Below are positions 8,425 through 17,850 of a stretch of DNA of 64,000 nucleotides, piece by piece. The DNA is from CAZWSX01 sp964636985. Lineage in GTDB: Bacteria > Planctomycetota > Planctomycetia > Pirellulales > Pirellulaceae. How positions within the stretch are numbered: position 1 is the stretch's first letter; each line of letters begins with the position of its first letter. Position numbers and translations under genes: made by a program. Under the pieces are notes generated by a model. That model was not told the origin of the DNA. It did no database searches and was given only the letters and a program-made list of their open reading frames with translations. The stretch is taken from NCBI GenBank assembly GCA_964636985.1, contig CAZWSX010000027.1, positions 1 through 64,000 on the forward strand, read 5' to 3'.

Positions 8425-11037
8425 CTACCCGCGAATCAAATACCGCATCAGCCCAAGCGTCTGAAAGCCACCGCCTAGCCCGTACAACTTTTCGATCGAG
8501 TCTTCGGGGTAGAGCTTTTGATACTGGCCTAGCGAGCGTTGCAGTTCGCTACCCGTCTTGATGAAGGTATCGGAGATCGTCGCCATGAGGAGATGCAATC
8601 GCTTGGCTTTGGCTGGGTCGCGCTTGAGTTCCTCGGCTTGGTCGTGGGTGAGTTGAAACGATCGAATCAGCCGTTCGTTCACGTCCAGGCTGGCTGGTGT
8701 GAACGAGCGGAACCACGGGGCCTTGCGTCCGCGAACCACGATGAAGTTGGTGATGTTCGCTCCAACATCAAGGATCCCGATCGGTCGATCGAGCCAGTCC
8801 CCCTGATCGTCGCCGAGGTCGATCTCCTTGGAGTCGCTTCCTTTTGATCCCGACTTCGAATCGGATTTTGAATCGTCGGCTTTGGCAGCTTTGGGCGCCG
8901 ACTTGGCATCGTCGGTCTTCGGCGGCATGAATTCGTGCACGTAGGCGTTGTGGATCGCCAGCGCGTCGCACGTGATTTGGTCGATGCGAATGCCGGAGGA
9001 CTGAAAGCGGTGGAGCTGTTCGCGAACGTGAATTTCCTTGGCAGCCGCCAGCATGATGTGCCGTGGGCTGGTATCGGCTTCTTTTCCCGACGCTTGGCGG
9101 ACGATGTGCCAGCCCCACCGAATCTCGTTGATGGGCAACGGCACTTCGTGTTTCACCTGGTACTCGACGGCCGCCTTGAGCTTTTTCACGTTCATGGGGG
9201 GAAGCTCGACGAACCGGGCAATCACTCGTAAGCCCGGCAGCCCTGCCACGACCTCGCACTTGGAAAGATCGTGCCGCGATTTGAATTGTTCGAGGGTTTC
9301 GCTGATGACCGCGGCCCGCTCTTCTTCTGTATCGACCAACGGAAGCGGCGTGCTGTGGGGGATGTATTCAACGTGTTTGCAACTGTACTCCCACTTTTGC
9401 GGCTTTGACTCCGGTTGCAAGCAGATGGCTTTCAGGCCGGTGTCGCTCAAATCGAGGCCCCAGCCGAGCTTCTTGGTCGTCTTGGAAAACGACAGCAGCC
9501 CGCCTAGCAGTGATTCTCCCTTGGCGTCGAAATTGAAGTCGACCGACGATTGTTCGATCGCTTGCAGCGCGAGTCCAAAGGCGACGAAGAACTGGCCCGG
9601 GTATTCCCGAAGTTTCGCCTTGAGTTCGTCGGCCACCTGTCCCATGCGTTGCGGCTGGCCTAGCCATTCGACCGGAAGATCGTAGTGGAAGCGTTTGGGT
9701 GGCGTGGACCATGCCCGGTACGCCATTCGAGGGTCGGCGGCGACCATTTGGTTGGCTTGCATGAACTTGTCGAGCTGCTGTTGGGCAGTGGGGTCCTTCG
9801 ACATCATCTTGGTAAGCCGTTTCACGACTCCCAGTGTCGCGGGGTCCGCAACGGGTGCTTGTTGAATGGTGGTCGTCAAGCACTCCAGTTCGGCGGCTTT
9901 GTCGAAGAGGTCGTCGACTTCGTCGGTCCGCGCGAACGAGGGAACCACTTCCAGCAGCGACCGGGCTTCGTCGTAGCTCTTGGAAAGGAGTTTCTTCTTC
10001 GCCGCCTTGAGCACCTGGTCCCGCAGGTCGATGGCGAGTTTGCGCGCCTGTTCGTGGTCGGGCTTGATCGTGAGGAGGCGCTCGAGCTTGGGGAGAATCT
10101 CGTGACGGCGGTTGCTATCGACCGCTTCGCGAATTTCGCCGCCCAGCATCAACAGCTCGTTTCGGCGGCCGCGCACGTCGGCCATCAATTCCTTGAAGCC
10201 GGCCGGCCGGAGCGGTTCGGGGATCGCTTCGAGTTTCTCGTAGGCCCGTTCGTACGATGTAGCTTCGAAGAGGAGCCGGGCCTTCTCCATTTGCTCCTTG
10301 GACTTTTCGATCACGCGCTCGCGCTCTTTCGAGAGCTTGTCGAGCATCTCGGTGGCGCGTCGGGCGACGACCTCGAAACGCGGGTCTTCGAGCGTTGCCA
10401 CGGATCGAAGCTCGTAGACCGCCATTTCAAAGTGGAACTCGCGGGCAAGTTGCCTGGCGCGCTGGATGCGCGCTTCCAGTTCTCCTTCTTGTTGGCCGAT
10501 AGCCGCGGACACGTTGGTGCCGCATTGGCCGCAGAAGTTTTCGTTAGCGGCCACCTCTGCGGAACATTTCGGGCACTTTTCGTACAAGGACGAGCCGCAC
10601 TTAACGCAGAACTTGCGTGTGGGCGAATTGGAGGCTTCGCACTTGCGGCAGGGAATGGACCCCATGGTCGCGGCGACTTCCGGCGCCGTCCGCGAAACGT
10701 GGTTCATTTTCCTGGGCGCATCGCGGCGCAGGCGGGTATCCAAAACGAGTTTGCGCTCCGGATCGTACAGCGTGCAAACGGCATCTTCGTATTCCGCGTT
10801 GATGGCGTCCCAGACTTCGTGGGGAGCCTCGTCTCGAACTGCATCGAGCATGGCCCGCTGTCTCCCTACGGCGACACGAATGCGAACCATGTCGGTTTCG
10901 CAGGCGACAAGACCGAGTATTTGGTAAGCGTTAAGCGGACGCTCGTTGGCTTCGACATTCAGCCAGGCGATGTACGGATCGAAACCCAGCGTGGTGACGT
11001 AATCGCGCAAATCAACGCTTTTTCCGTTCATGATCAT
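8425..11037 (-). CDS. PilM-like type IV pilus assembly ATPase fused to zinc ribbons
   Basis: 870 aa, far longer than standalone PilM (about 350 aa). Residues 1-105 form a compact helical domain common at planctomycete N-termini (LNAYQILGLVACETD, then YEDAVCTLYDPERK). Two zinc ribbons follow with Cys 130/133/144/147 and 155/158/169/172. Residues 180-400 are charged helical repeats, probably coiled coil or TPR-like. The C-terminal half (about 515-870) is an actin-like PilM domain: LGWGLDLSDTGLKAICLQ, a central LPPMNVKKLKAAVEYQVKHE, and GILDVGANITNFIVVRG. A charged Lys/Ser/Asp linker is near 725-750. PilM is a cytoplasmic partner of PilN in type IV pili. The two prepilin genes just upstream fit this; PilN/O/Q/B/C are not in the window. 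Confidence 0.85.
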   Translation of the reverse strand: MIMNGKSVDLRDYVTTLGFDPYIAWLNVEANERPLNAYQILGLVACETDMVRIRVAVGRQRAMLDAVRDEAPHEVWDAINAEYEDAVCTLYDPERKLVLDTRLRRDAPRKMNHVSRTAPEVAATMGSIPCRKCEASNSPTRKFCVKCGSSLYEKCPKCSAEVAANENFCGQCGTNVSAAIGQQEGELEARIQRARQLAREFHFEMAVYELRSVATLEDPRFEVVARRATEMLDKLSKERERVIEKSKEQMEKARLLFEATSYERAYEKLEAIPEPLRPAGFKELMADVRGRRNELLMLGGEIREAVDSNRRHEILPKLERLLTIKPDHEQARKLAIDLRDQVLKAAKKKLLSKSYDEARSLLEVVPSFARTDEVDDLFDKAAELECLTTTIQQAPVADPATLGVVKRLTKMMSKDPTAQQQLDKFMQANQMVAADPRMAYRAWSTPPKRFHYDLPVEWLGQPQRMGQVADELKAKLREYPGQFFVAFGLALQAIEQSSVDFNFDAKGESLLGGLLSFSKTTKKLGWGLDLSDTGLKAICLQPESKPQKWEYSCKHVEYIPHSTPLPLVDTEEERAAVISETLEQFKSRHDLSKCEVVAGLPGLRVIARFVELPPMNVKKLKAAVEYQVKHEVPLPINEIRWGWHIVRQASGKEADTSPRHIMLAAAKEIHVREQLHRFQSSGIRIDQITCDALAIHNAYVHEFMPPKTDDAKSAPKAAKADDSKSDSKSGSKGSDSKEIDLGDDQGDWLDRPIGILDVGANITNFIVVRGRKAPWFRSFTPASLDVNERLIRSFQLTHDQAEELKRDPAKAKRLHLLMATISDTFIKTGSELQRSLGQYQKLYPEDSIEKLYGLGGGFQTLGLMRYLIRG

Positions 11038-11103
11038 GGAACTACTTGCTGCGTTCGTCGGGAAAAAACAGGCCGGAAAAAAAGAGGCAGTCCTGGGAGT
11101 TCG

Positions 11104-11952
11104 CTAGTCTTCATCGACCACGGCAACCTGCACAAGGAACTGCGCGGGCTTGATACGAGGATGGTCGAAGACGATGTCGACGACTCCGTAGTCTTCGGTG
11201 CTCATGTGCCACTCTGGCTCGGAGTCTTTGGGGATTTCAAGGATCAACTTGTAGAGGCCGTTCTTCTCCCAATCCTTTTGCGGTTCGAGGTGTAGTTTCA
11301 GGCATTTGACGGTCGATTGGAAGCTCTTGATCGACAAGCGTTTTTCTTCATCCCGGACCTTCACCGAGAAGAACAACTTCTTTCCGCGGGACGATTTCAC
11401 AACGTCCATTAAGATTTGGTTTTGGTTGGTAATTGGGCCCGAGATCGTCATGCGCGAGGCTGTGCCAATGGCGACGAGCACTTCGCGCGGTAGGACTTTC
11501 TCCTTCCCGTTTTCGACGACCGCAACATCAAATTTGATTTTGGCGTCCACCCGTTGGTTGAATTTCCGCTCGGGGTTCCAACTAAAGTCGACCGCCATCA
11601 GCGTGGTGGATTCGTCGCGCGATTTTTTCTCTTCGGCGGTGGCCTCGCGTTGCTTCATTTCCATGTGGTCCGAGTCGCAGCGCAAATTGCGAACTTCCCA
11701 TTTCTCTTGTCCTGGCACATCGACAAAAAACGTGCCATTCGCGGCCTTCTCTTTCGGCAAGCCAGGGAAATGGACTTCCGGCGGCCCGATAGTAACTCCT
11801 TCCGACTCGGCTACCCAATTGGGTCCGTCATCGAAGGCTGTCGCTGTGGCCGAGCCGAACGCCAGTGCGAGCAATATCGCCAGCACAGAGCGCGTAACCG
11901 CGTTCCAACTAAAACGACAAAAGTTGTGGCGGCTTTGCAAAGCGGCTTTCAT
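11104..11952 (-). CDS. Hypothetical exported protein
   Basis: 282 aa from ATG 11952, which gives a clear signal peptide (VTRSVLAILLALAFGSATATA); AAAGAG lies about 6 nt upstream. The longer frame to 12048 would bury this signal. The mature part is beta-rich and charged, with WEVRNLRCDSDHMEMKQ, EKVLPREVLVAIGTASRM and a C-terminal YGVVDIVFDHPRIKPAQF. It may carry two Ig-like domains (a DUF1573-like match would not surprise me). It lies between PilM-like and prepilin genes on the same strand, so a role in the same envelope machine is possible. Function unknown. Confidence 0.65.
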   Translation of the reverse strand: MKAALQSRHNFCRFSWNAVTRSVLAILLALAFGSATATAFDDGPNWVAESEGVTIGPPEVHFPGLPKEKAANGTFFVDVPGQEKWEVRNLRCDSDHMEMKQREATAEEKKSRDESTTLMAVDFSWNPERKFNQRVDAKIKFDVAVVENGKEKVLPREVLVAIGTASRMTISGPITNQNQILMDVVKSSRGKKLFFSVKVRDEEKRLSIKSFQSTVKCLKLHLEPQKDWEKNGLYKLILEIPKDSEPEWHMSTEDYGVVDIVFDHPRIKPAQFLVQVAVVDED

Positions 11953-12072
11953 GCGAACTCTTTCGTGTAACAAAACTGCGATTTGTTCAACGACAAAACC
12001 CACCTTCATCGGTAAATGAAGGTGGGCCAGTCGTAGATTCAAAACCAACGATTCAAAACCTGACTCGACAAA

Positions 12073-13356
12073 CTAGTTGCCACTGTCGTCGAAGTTCGCC
12101 TTGAGGAGCACGTGGATGTCGAGGATCGGGCCGGTGAACATGTCACCTGGATCGACTTCGCAGGTGCTGTCGACATAGCCGACCTTGGTCTGCATTTGGA
12201 CCTTGTCGGTGCTGAATGTGATCGCGGTGAGGTCGTGGCCGGGGTTGATGTAACCGTCGCCGTTGCTATCGAAGATCGTCTTCACGCTACCGTCGGCAGC
12301 GACGTAGTTCAGGCTTTTCGAAGCGCCCGAACCGTGGACAGCGTAGAAGTCACGCGTGTCTTGCAGGAACAGGTTGCCCGTCCAGGCGACCGCGGTCTTG
12401 AACTCAGCACCGGTTTGGCCCTTGGCAGGCTGGATCATGTTACCGCGGATGTCGAGGTACTTGGGGAGCAAGCCGTTCGACGGGGTCGCGGGGTCGGTCA
12501 GAACCGTTGCAACGGTCTTGTGGCCGAGCAACGAGTACGAACCCGTGGCGCTGCCGAAGTGGCAGGGACCATCGTTGAACGATTCAACCAGGCGGGTGCC
12601 AGCCGCGGCGAGCACGATGCCGGTGGTCGGATCGGTGATGGCGGCCGTCAGGACGGCTTCGGCAGCGTCGCCAGCGGTGGCATCGCCGATCATCGGGATC
12701 GACGAGGTGGTCACCTTGGAGGTTTCGGCCATCGCAATGGTCAAACCCTTGAAGGCGCCAGGAACGTCTTTTTGCGTCCAAGCAGGCGTGCTTACAAACG
12801 TGGTCAATTGGTTCGAAGCACTTTTCTGATTTCGAATGGTGCGGCGAGCCATGAACCAGCTTTGCGAGTAGTTCGTGCTGTAACCCTTCGTCACGAGATC
12901 GTAAACGATCTTTTGGCGAGCGGTACCGGTAGCCGCGGCCAACGCGGCACCAACGCCAGCTTCAAATTCCTTCGTCGTGGCACCCTTGGTACCGGTCGTG
13001 ATCGTGCCGATCAAGTCATTGATTTTTTCGCTGAACTTGAGCGGGTTCGAGGGGCAGGTTTGCTTGGTGCCGTTGCCAGCGCCAGTGTTCACCATGTCGG
13101 CAACCCAACCGTAGCTGTCAACCGAACCGTCGCGGTTCCAGTCGTAAGCACCCGAGCAGTATCGCTTCTCGTCATCTTGCTCAGAGAAAATGTTGAAAGC
13201 GATGCCGAACTGACGGAGGTTGTTTTGGCATTGGGCCGAGCGGGCAGCTTCGCGAGCGCGAGCGATAGCCGGCAGCAACAATGCGACGAGGATGCCGATG
13301 ATGGCGATAACCACCAACAGTTCCACCAACGTGAAACCCTTCTTCTTACCTTGCAT
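12073..13356 (-). CDS. DUF1559-type prepilin (type II secretion / pilin-like)
   Basis: 427 aa. Canonical class III signal: MQGKKKGFTLVELLVVIAI, cleavage expected between Gly7 and Phe8, Glu at +5, followed by LLLPAIARAREAARSAQCQNNLRQFG. The body is longer than most DUF1559 proteins and shares with the next gene a YCSGAYDWNRDGSVDSYGWVADMV block near residues 64-87. Near 363 there is a DSNGDGYINPGHD loop resembling a calcium-binding dockerin/EF loop. Expected location: inner membrane, then a pseudopilus. It lies 244 nt from the paralogue upstream. Confidence 0.9.
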   Translation of the reverse strand: MQGKKKGFTLVELLVVIAIIGILVALLLPAIARAREAARSAQCQNNLRQFGIAFNIFSEQDDEKRYCSGAYDWNRDGSVDSYGWVADMVNTGAGNGTKQTCPSNPLKFSEKINDLIGTITTGTKGATTKEFEAGVGAALAAATGTARQKIVYDLVTKGYSTNYSQSWFMARRTIRNQKSASNQLTTFVSTPAWTQKDVPGAFKGLTIAMAETSKVTTSSIPMIGDATAGDAAEAVLTAAITDPTTGIVLAAAGTRLVESFNDGPCHFGSATGSYSLLGHKTVATVLTDPATPSNGLLPKYLDIRGNMIQPAKGQTGAEFKTAVAWTGNLFLQDTRDFYAVHGSGASKSLNYVAADGSVKTIFDSNGDGYINPGHDLTAITFSTDKVQMQTKVGYVDSTCEVDPGDMFTGPILDIHVLLKANFDDSGN

Positions 13357-13599
13357 TCGAAAATCTCCTAGGTCTGGAAAACAAAACGCGATTCAATATG
13401 GATCTAACTCATTCCCAATTGCCCAACTCTTGGGCTATTGATTCCGCTCCCCTTGCTGCGCGACGAAACGCGGCCCGGGGCGTAATTCTTAAAACATCTG
13501 CGACCCGAACGTCGCCCTTAATACACCGTCCTTTCCGTACCCCCACAAAACTGTGAACCAATGAACAGCTGCTTTGACAAAGCAGTCTGACTTTGCAGA

Positions 13600-14841
13600 T
13601 CATTTGATGTCTGACAGCCGAACTTCCAACGAATACCGGCTGAACAAGTCTTCGTCGGTCGCTTCGATGGTAGAGTCGACAAACGAATTGCTGAGCTGTC
13701 CGAATCCATTGTTGATGAATCCATCGCCGTTCTTATCCCGCAAAGGACGAACGCTCATATCCGCGAACAACACGTTGCTCGACTTGCGATGAATGGCTCC
13801 GATGCGGCGATAGTCCTGCAGACACAGCTTGTACCAGGTTTGCCACCAGCCTCCGGCTCCTTCTTTGGGCGTGTTGGGGTCGATCACCGGTGCAATGCCC
13901 GTTGCAATCAACACGGGACCGCGCGTCATCGATTCGACGGTCGGGGTCCCTGCTCGTAGTGCCAAGCTGTCGGGCACTCCCTCTCGCAATGGTCCGCCGC
14001 TCGGCGTGCCATCGCCCAACAATGGGATGATCGAGCTGGACGAAGGAGAGTTGTCGACGATGCTTTGTCGCAATGGACCAAGCGTCGAATTGCGGCTCAT
14101 CATTTTGTCGCCCGCAGTGCAGGCCGGATTGAGCACTTGGGGCTGGCCGGCTTTGGTCGGGTCGGTGATCTCGAGCAACAGCCCCGTACGAACAAAGAAC
14201 CAGGTGGCCGTGTAGTTCGTGTTGTAACCACGCTTGATCAAACGCTCTTCTACTTCCTTGCCTCGGGCATCGTTGTACCCCGTGGGGCTTATCCCATCTT
14301 TTCCCTCGATGATGGCACGGCAGATGTTTCGCAGTTCAGTCCCGTCGGGAGCCGTGTGCATCGGCGAGCCAGCACGGTCGTAGCAGGTCGGATTGGGAAA
14401 AGCCGTCGTATTGATGGTGAGCATGTCGTTCACCGTCGCACTGGTCCGCGCCTGGTTGGAAACGCACATCATCTTGCCAGGCATCGTTCCCTGCTCGACC
14501 AGGTCGGCGACCCAGCCTTTTTCAACGACGTTTCCATCGAGCACCCAGTCAAACGCACCCGAGCAATAAACACCGTTGTTGTTGCCGGCGTAGACCGTAA
14601 AACCAGTGCCGAATTGTCGAAGGTTATTGGTGCACTGCGTCGAGCGCGCCATTTCGCGAGCAACCGACAAGGCAGGCAGCAGCATCGCTACAAGAATGCC
14701 AATGATCGCGATGACCACGAGCAATTCGACCAACGTGAACGCAACTCGAGCCAGAGCTTTCCTTGTCTTCCTTGCTCGTTTTGTCAGCACGAAGGGATTC
14801 CGTTTGAAAGAGATCGAATAGGACGAGTAACAACCGAGCAT
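13600..14841 (-). CDS. DUF1559-type prepilin paralogue with altered cleavage site
   Basis: 413 aa from ATG 14841; GTG at 14790 would give a shorter, more typical leader (VLTKRARKTRKALARVAFTL). The frame can be extended to 14916 but that adds an implausible N-terminus. The prepilin motif is AFTLVELLVVIAIIG, with Ala instead of Gly at -1, a substitution some prepilin peptidases tolerate. The YCSGAFDW...GWVADLV block and the C-terminal DKNGDGFINNG loop match the neighbouring prepilin, so the two form a divergent pair. Start position is uncertain; family assignment is firm. Confidence 0.85.
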   Translation of the reverse strand: MLGCYSSYSISFKRNPFVLTKRARKTRKALARVAFTLVELLVVIAIIGILVAMLLPALSVAREMARSTQCTNNLRQFGTGFTVYAGNNNGVYCSGAFDWVLDGNVVEKGWVADLVEQGTMPGKMMCVSNQARTSATVNDMLTINTTAFPNPTCYDRAGSPMHTAPDGTELRNICRAIIEGKDGISPTGYNDARGKEVEERLIKRGYNTNYTATWFFVRTGLLLEITDPTKAGQPQVLNPACTAGDKMMSRNSTLGPLRQSIVDNSPSSSSIIPLLGDGTPSGGPLREGVPDSLALRAGTPTVESMTRGPVLIATGIAPVIDPNTPKEGAGGWWQTWYKLCLQDYRRIGAIHRKSSNVLFADMSVRPLRDKNGDGFINNGFGQLSNSFVDSTIEATDEDLFSRYSLEVRLSDIK

Positions 14842-15249
14842 GAAGGACACTGGCCACGTTCTTGGGGGATGGTTCCGGCGATATCGCCGCTTGCACGTCC
14901 CATCGATGTCGCCCAAGTGTCCTCAGCGTCGATGAACGTCGTATGAAGTTGAAAGGAAAGGCCTGCGAAGGGTTGTCCGCCGTAGGCATCCTTTTTTCGC
15001 GGACTAGTGGCTGGCATGATTCCATTCCGGCCGCTAGCACGCCGCGTGAGCGCAAATCAACGAACTGATTCGTTTGTCCCAATCCGTGTTAGCAAACGAT
15101 GAAGAAATGGCGTAGTCGGCGCTTAGAGTTGGCGATTGCGATCTTCACATTTCGATTTTCGCGGTGAACTCAAGTCTTTGGGGCCTTTGTGCCGATCATA
15201 GCGTCACCTTGGCAAGCCTTTTCGCTCACCAAAATTGAGCCGCGCCACG
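14842..15249. other. Intergenic region between divergent genes
   Basis: About 400 nt separate the minus-strand prepilin from the plus-strand FliN-like gene, so promoters for both directions should lie here. I see no convincing -35/-10 pair, no RNA gene and no reading frame with coding character. Confidence 0.4.
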
Positions 15250-16152
15250 ATGGCAAGTTTCGATGCATCAATCGCTTCCGACGTCGCGGCCGCTTGCCAA
15301 GCCGGCGCCGCGGAAGCCTCGCAGGCTTTGTCGCGAGCGCTCGATTCTTCGCTCACCCTGACATTTGAGTCGACAGGGACCTGGGGCGCGGCCGTCGCGG
15401 GGCTCGAAAACGGTCCGGCGCTTGCCCTCCTGATGCACACCGACCAAGGGGACGTTGTCTTCCTGGTCCCCGAATCGACGGGATTACTGCCTGGTTGGTA
15501 CGCCGCACCCGATGCCACAGGCGTCAGCAAATTAACGACGCTGGCACAGGAACTAGGGATGCTCCTTCTTCCGGAGGCGAATATGCCTCTGGACTTTGCT
15601 TCGGGGAAGGTTTCGGACCTTTTTGCGGCGCTAGGCCGCGCGGAAGTTGCGCCAACAACCAGCGTGGCGACATTGGCTCTCACCGCCGAAAGTAAATCGT
15701 CGCGCGCCTACTTACTGTGGCCGGTGACCGAGGCCAGAGCCGTGCTGGCGGAACCGACCGCAGCACGACCTGCGGCTCCAATTGCCAAGGCGGCAGCGCC
15801 AGCCGCGGCGCCGCCACGGCCGAAGGCGACTATGCCACGCGGATTGGACCTTGAAGAGGCCATTCCACAACTTCCGGCTTATACTCGCAGCTTGCTTAAG
15901 ATCAAGGTGCCGGTGGCTGTTACCCTCGCGGCATCGAAGCAACCTATCCATCGCATCATCGACCTGGGGCCCGGCTCGATTCTGCAATTTGAAAAGCCTT
16001 GCGATCAACCGTTGACGCTGTGCGTTGGCGGCCACGAAATCGCCACAGGCGAAGCCGTGAAAGCGGGCGAGAAGTTCGGCCTGCGGATCACGGAAATGAT
16101 CCTGCCTGGCGAACGCTTCTTGGCGGTTCGCGGCACCAGAAAATCTGGCTAG
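15250..16152 (+). CDS. FliN/SpoA-domain protein with a CheC/FliY-like N-terminus
   Basis: 300 aa. The last about 80 residues match the SpoA (FliM/FliN C-terminal) fold: LLKIKVPVAVTLAASKQPI, IIDLGPGSILQFEKPCDQPL, then VGGHEIATGEAVKAGEKFGLRITEM. In flagellar motors this domain forms the C-ring switch. The first 150 residues (GPALALLMHTDQGDVVFLVPE and later LAQELGMLLLPE) resemble a CheC/FliY-type domain, joined by an Ala/Pro-rich linker (about 170-190). I chose ATG 15250 over TTG 15235; neither has a strong ribosome binding site. No other flagellar genes are adjacent. Planctomycete flagellar genes are often scattered, so a motor role is likely but unproven. Confidence 0.75.
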   Translation: MASFDASIASDVAAACQAGAAEASQALSRALDSSLTLTFESTGTWGAAVAGLENGPALALLMHTDQGDVVFLVPESTGLLPGWYAAPDATGVSKLTTLAQELGMLLLPEANMPLDFASGKVSDLFAALGRAEVAPTTSVATLALTAESKSSRAYLLWPVTEARAVLAEPTAARPAAPIAKAAAPAAAPPRPKATMPRGLDLEEAIPQLPAYTRSLLKIKVPVAVTLAASKQPIHRIIDLGPGSILQFEKPCDQPLTLCVGGHEIATGEAVKAGEKFGLRITEMILPGERFLAVRGTRKSG

Positions 16153-16192
16153 GAAATCTGCCTGGCAATTCTGCCAAGGAACGCGCGTAAGC

Positions 16193-17809
16193 CTATTTGC
16201 CTAGCGACTTCGCCACATCGGTTTGGTAGGCGCTGACGGCCGGCCACACCCCGACAACGATGGCGATGCCGATCAGCAGTGGGATCAACACAAGCTCTGC
16301 TCGCAAGCTCCAAAAGTACTTGGCAGCCCCCGACTGCTCCGACGTGATCGCCGGGTAAATCGATTGTGCGAGCTCAGCGATCGTTGGATCGCCGTCGGTG
16401 AATCTCAAGCGGACGCCGGTCGATCTTTCCACCGCGGGGCTGGCGACAACTGCGCCCGCGTGCCCGGCGAACCAGCCAACAGCCCCGCCGGCCAGCGAAA
16501 GCATGATCGCTTCCAGCAGGATGATCGTCATCACGGCGCCGCGACCAGCGCCGAGGGCTCGCATGACGGCGATCTCGTGGCGGCGCTCGTTCATCGAGTT
16601 GTAAATGCTCACCAGAATGCTGATGCCCGACACTACGCAAATCGCGACGGCCAAGAGCAGCAGCACCTTCTTGATGGGCGAGACGAACAAGTCGAACAAA
16701 TTGAAGATCACCTGCACCGGTGCGACGGCCTGGGCTTCTTTTCCTTCGTTGATGCCGTTCATCATGCTGGGAGCATACAGGGGACTCTTGTTCCGCACCA
16801 AGGCGGCCGTGACTTCACGCTCTTCCAGCGGCAACCGTTCTCGCTTGGGAGCCAAGGGGGCGGCGGACTGTTCCTCCGTTTTGTTTTGTTTATCTGGCTT
16901 GGCCGGCGCTACGTCGCCGGCCGATCCAAACGTGGGCTCCGCTTCAGCGGGTGGCGCCTCTTCCTCGATCGGCTTGGCGTGGTCTTCCATGAGGTAGAAG
17001 CCTTCCATGTTGACGAAGACCGCGCGGTCGTTCGGCGTGCCTGTCGGCTCGAGCACGCCCACTACCGTGAAAGGCTGTTGGTGGGTATGACCATCGGGCG
17101 AGCCGTGCAGCGGATTGATCTTGGTGCCTAAACCCATTTTGAGTTCCCTGGCGACTTGCGAGCCAATCACGGCCTCGAAGAAACCGTACTCGGGCGAGTC
17201 GTCGACAAAGGCTCGTCCCTTGGCGAACACAAACCCGCGCTCGCCGATTTCGAGCTTTTGGAAGAAGTCTGGCGTGGTGCCGACGGCGCGGAAGTGTGCG
17301 ACGTAGTCTCCCATGCAAAGCGGGATGGCGAACTCGCAGAACTGGCCGTACTTGCCGGGGCGGCCATCGTCGACGGTGAAGATGCGATCGACCGAATTGA
17401 TGGCTTCGGCGACGGCGGCATCGATCGCATGATCCCCGCCGGTCAGCGCTAACGTTTGGCCGCGAAGCGTCTGGGCATGCGCCCGGAAGGAGTTCGCCAA
17501 TTCGCGGTCGCGTCGCTCCTTGGGCTGAAACTCGAGGAAGTAGTCGTACGAGATGTTCTCGACGGGCTTGCTGAGGTAATAGATCGAGTTGAGCGTGAGC
17601 TGTTCTTGGCCCCCCTTGGCGCCGACAATCATGTTGTAGCCAAGGCTCGAATTGGTGCGGAACGACCTTTCGACCACGCCCACGATGGTGAGGACCATAA
17701 CCACCAAGCAGACGCCCAAAGCCATCGACATGATTGTCAGGATCGACGGAACGAGCCTTTGGGTGATGCTGCGAGCGGCGATACGAAAAAGTTCGAAAAA
17801 ATAGAGCAT
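16193..17809 (-). CDS. ABC transporter permease, MacB/FtsX type
   Basis: 538 aa from ATG 17809 (TTG at 17815 rejected). One N-terminal membrane segment (SILTIMSMALGVCLVVMVLTIVGVV) is followed by a large periplasmic MacB-PCD-type domain, which includes a Pro/Glu/Lys-rich low-complexity loop near residues 285-325. The C-terminal FtsX domain has three membrane segments: KKVLLLLAVAICVVSGISILVSIYNSM with the typical RRHEIAVMRALGAGRG cytoplasmic motif after it. Such permeases act as mechanotransmitters for lipoprotein release, efflux or peptidoglycan control. The ATPase partner is not adjacent. It is convergent with the FliN-like gene and 41 nt from an STN-like exported protein gene. Confidence 0.88.
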   Translation of the reverse strand: MLYFFELFRIAARSITQRLVPSILTIMSMALGVCLVVMVLTIVGVVERSFRTNSSLGYNMIVGAKGGQEQLTLNSIYYLSKPVENISYDYFLEFQPKERRDRELANSFRAHAQTLRGQTLALTGGDHAIDAAVAEAINSVDRIFTVDDGRPGKYGQFCEFAIPLCMGDYVAHFRAVGTTPDFFQKLEIGERGFVFAKGRAFVDDSPEYGFFEAVIGSQVARELKMGLGTKINPLHGSPDGHTHQQPFTVVGVLEPTGTPNDRAVFVNMEGFYLMEDHAKPIEEEAPPAEAEPTFGSAGDVAPAKPDKQNKTEEQSAAPLAPKRERLPLEEREVTAALVRNKSPLYAPSMMNGINEGKEAQAVAPVQVIFNLFDLFVSPIKKVLLLLAVAICVVSGISILVSIYNSMNERRHEIAVMRALGAGRGAVMTIILLEAIMLSLAGGAVGWFAGHAGAVVASPAVERSTGVRLRFTDGDPTIAELAQSIYPAITSEQSGAAKYFWSLRAELVLIPLLIGIAIVVGVWPAVSAYQTDVAKSLGK

Positions 17810-17850
17810 GGGCAATTGGCTAACGTAATCGTGTTCTTATTTCCGGGTTC

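Noticed and set aside
8425..15000. Long plus-strand open frames opposite the PilM and prepilin genes
   Set aside because: They are shadows of high-GC genes on the other strand, with His/Arg/Asp-rich composition and no recognisable domains.
16153..16192. Imperfect CCTGGCA...TGCCAAGG hairpin between convergent genes
   Set aside because: The stem has a bulge and there is no T-run; too weak to call a terminator.
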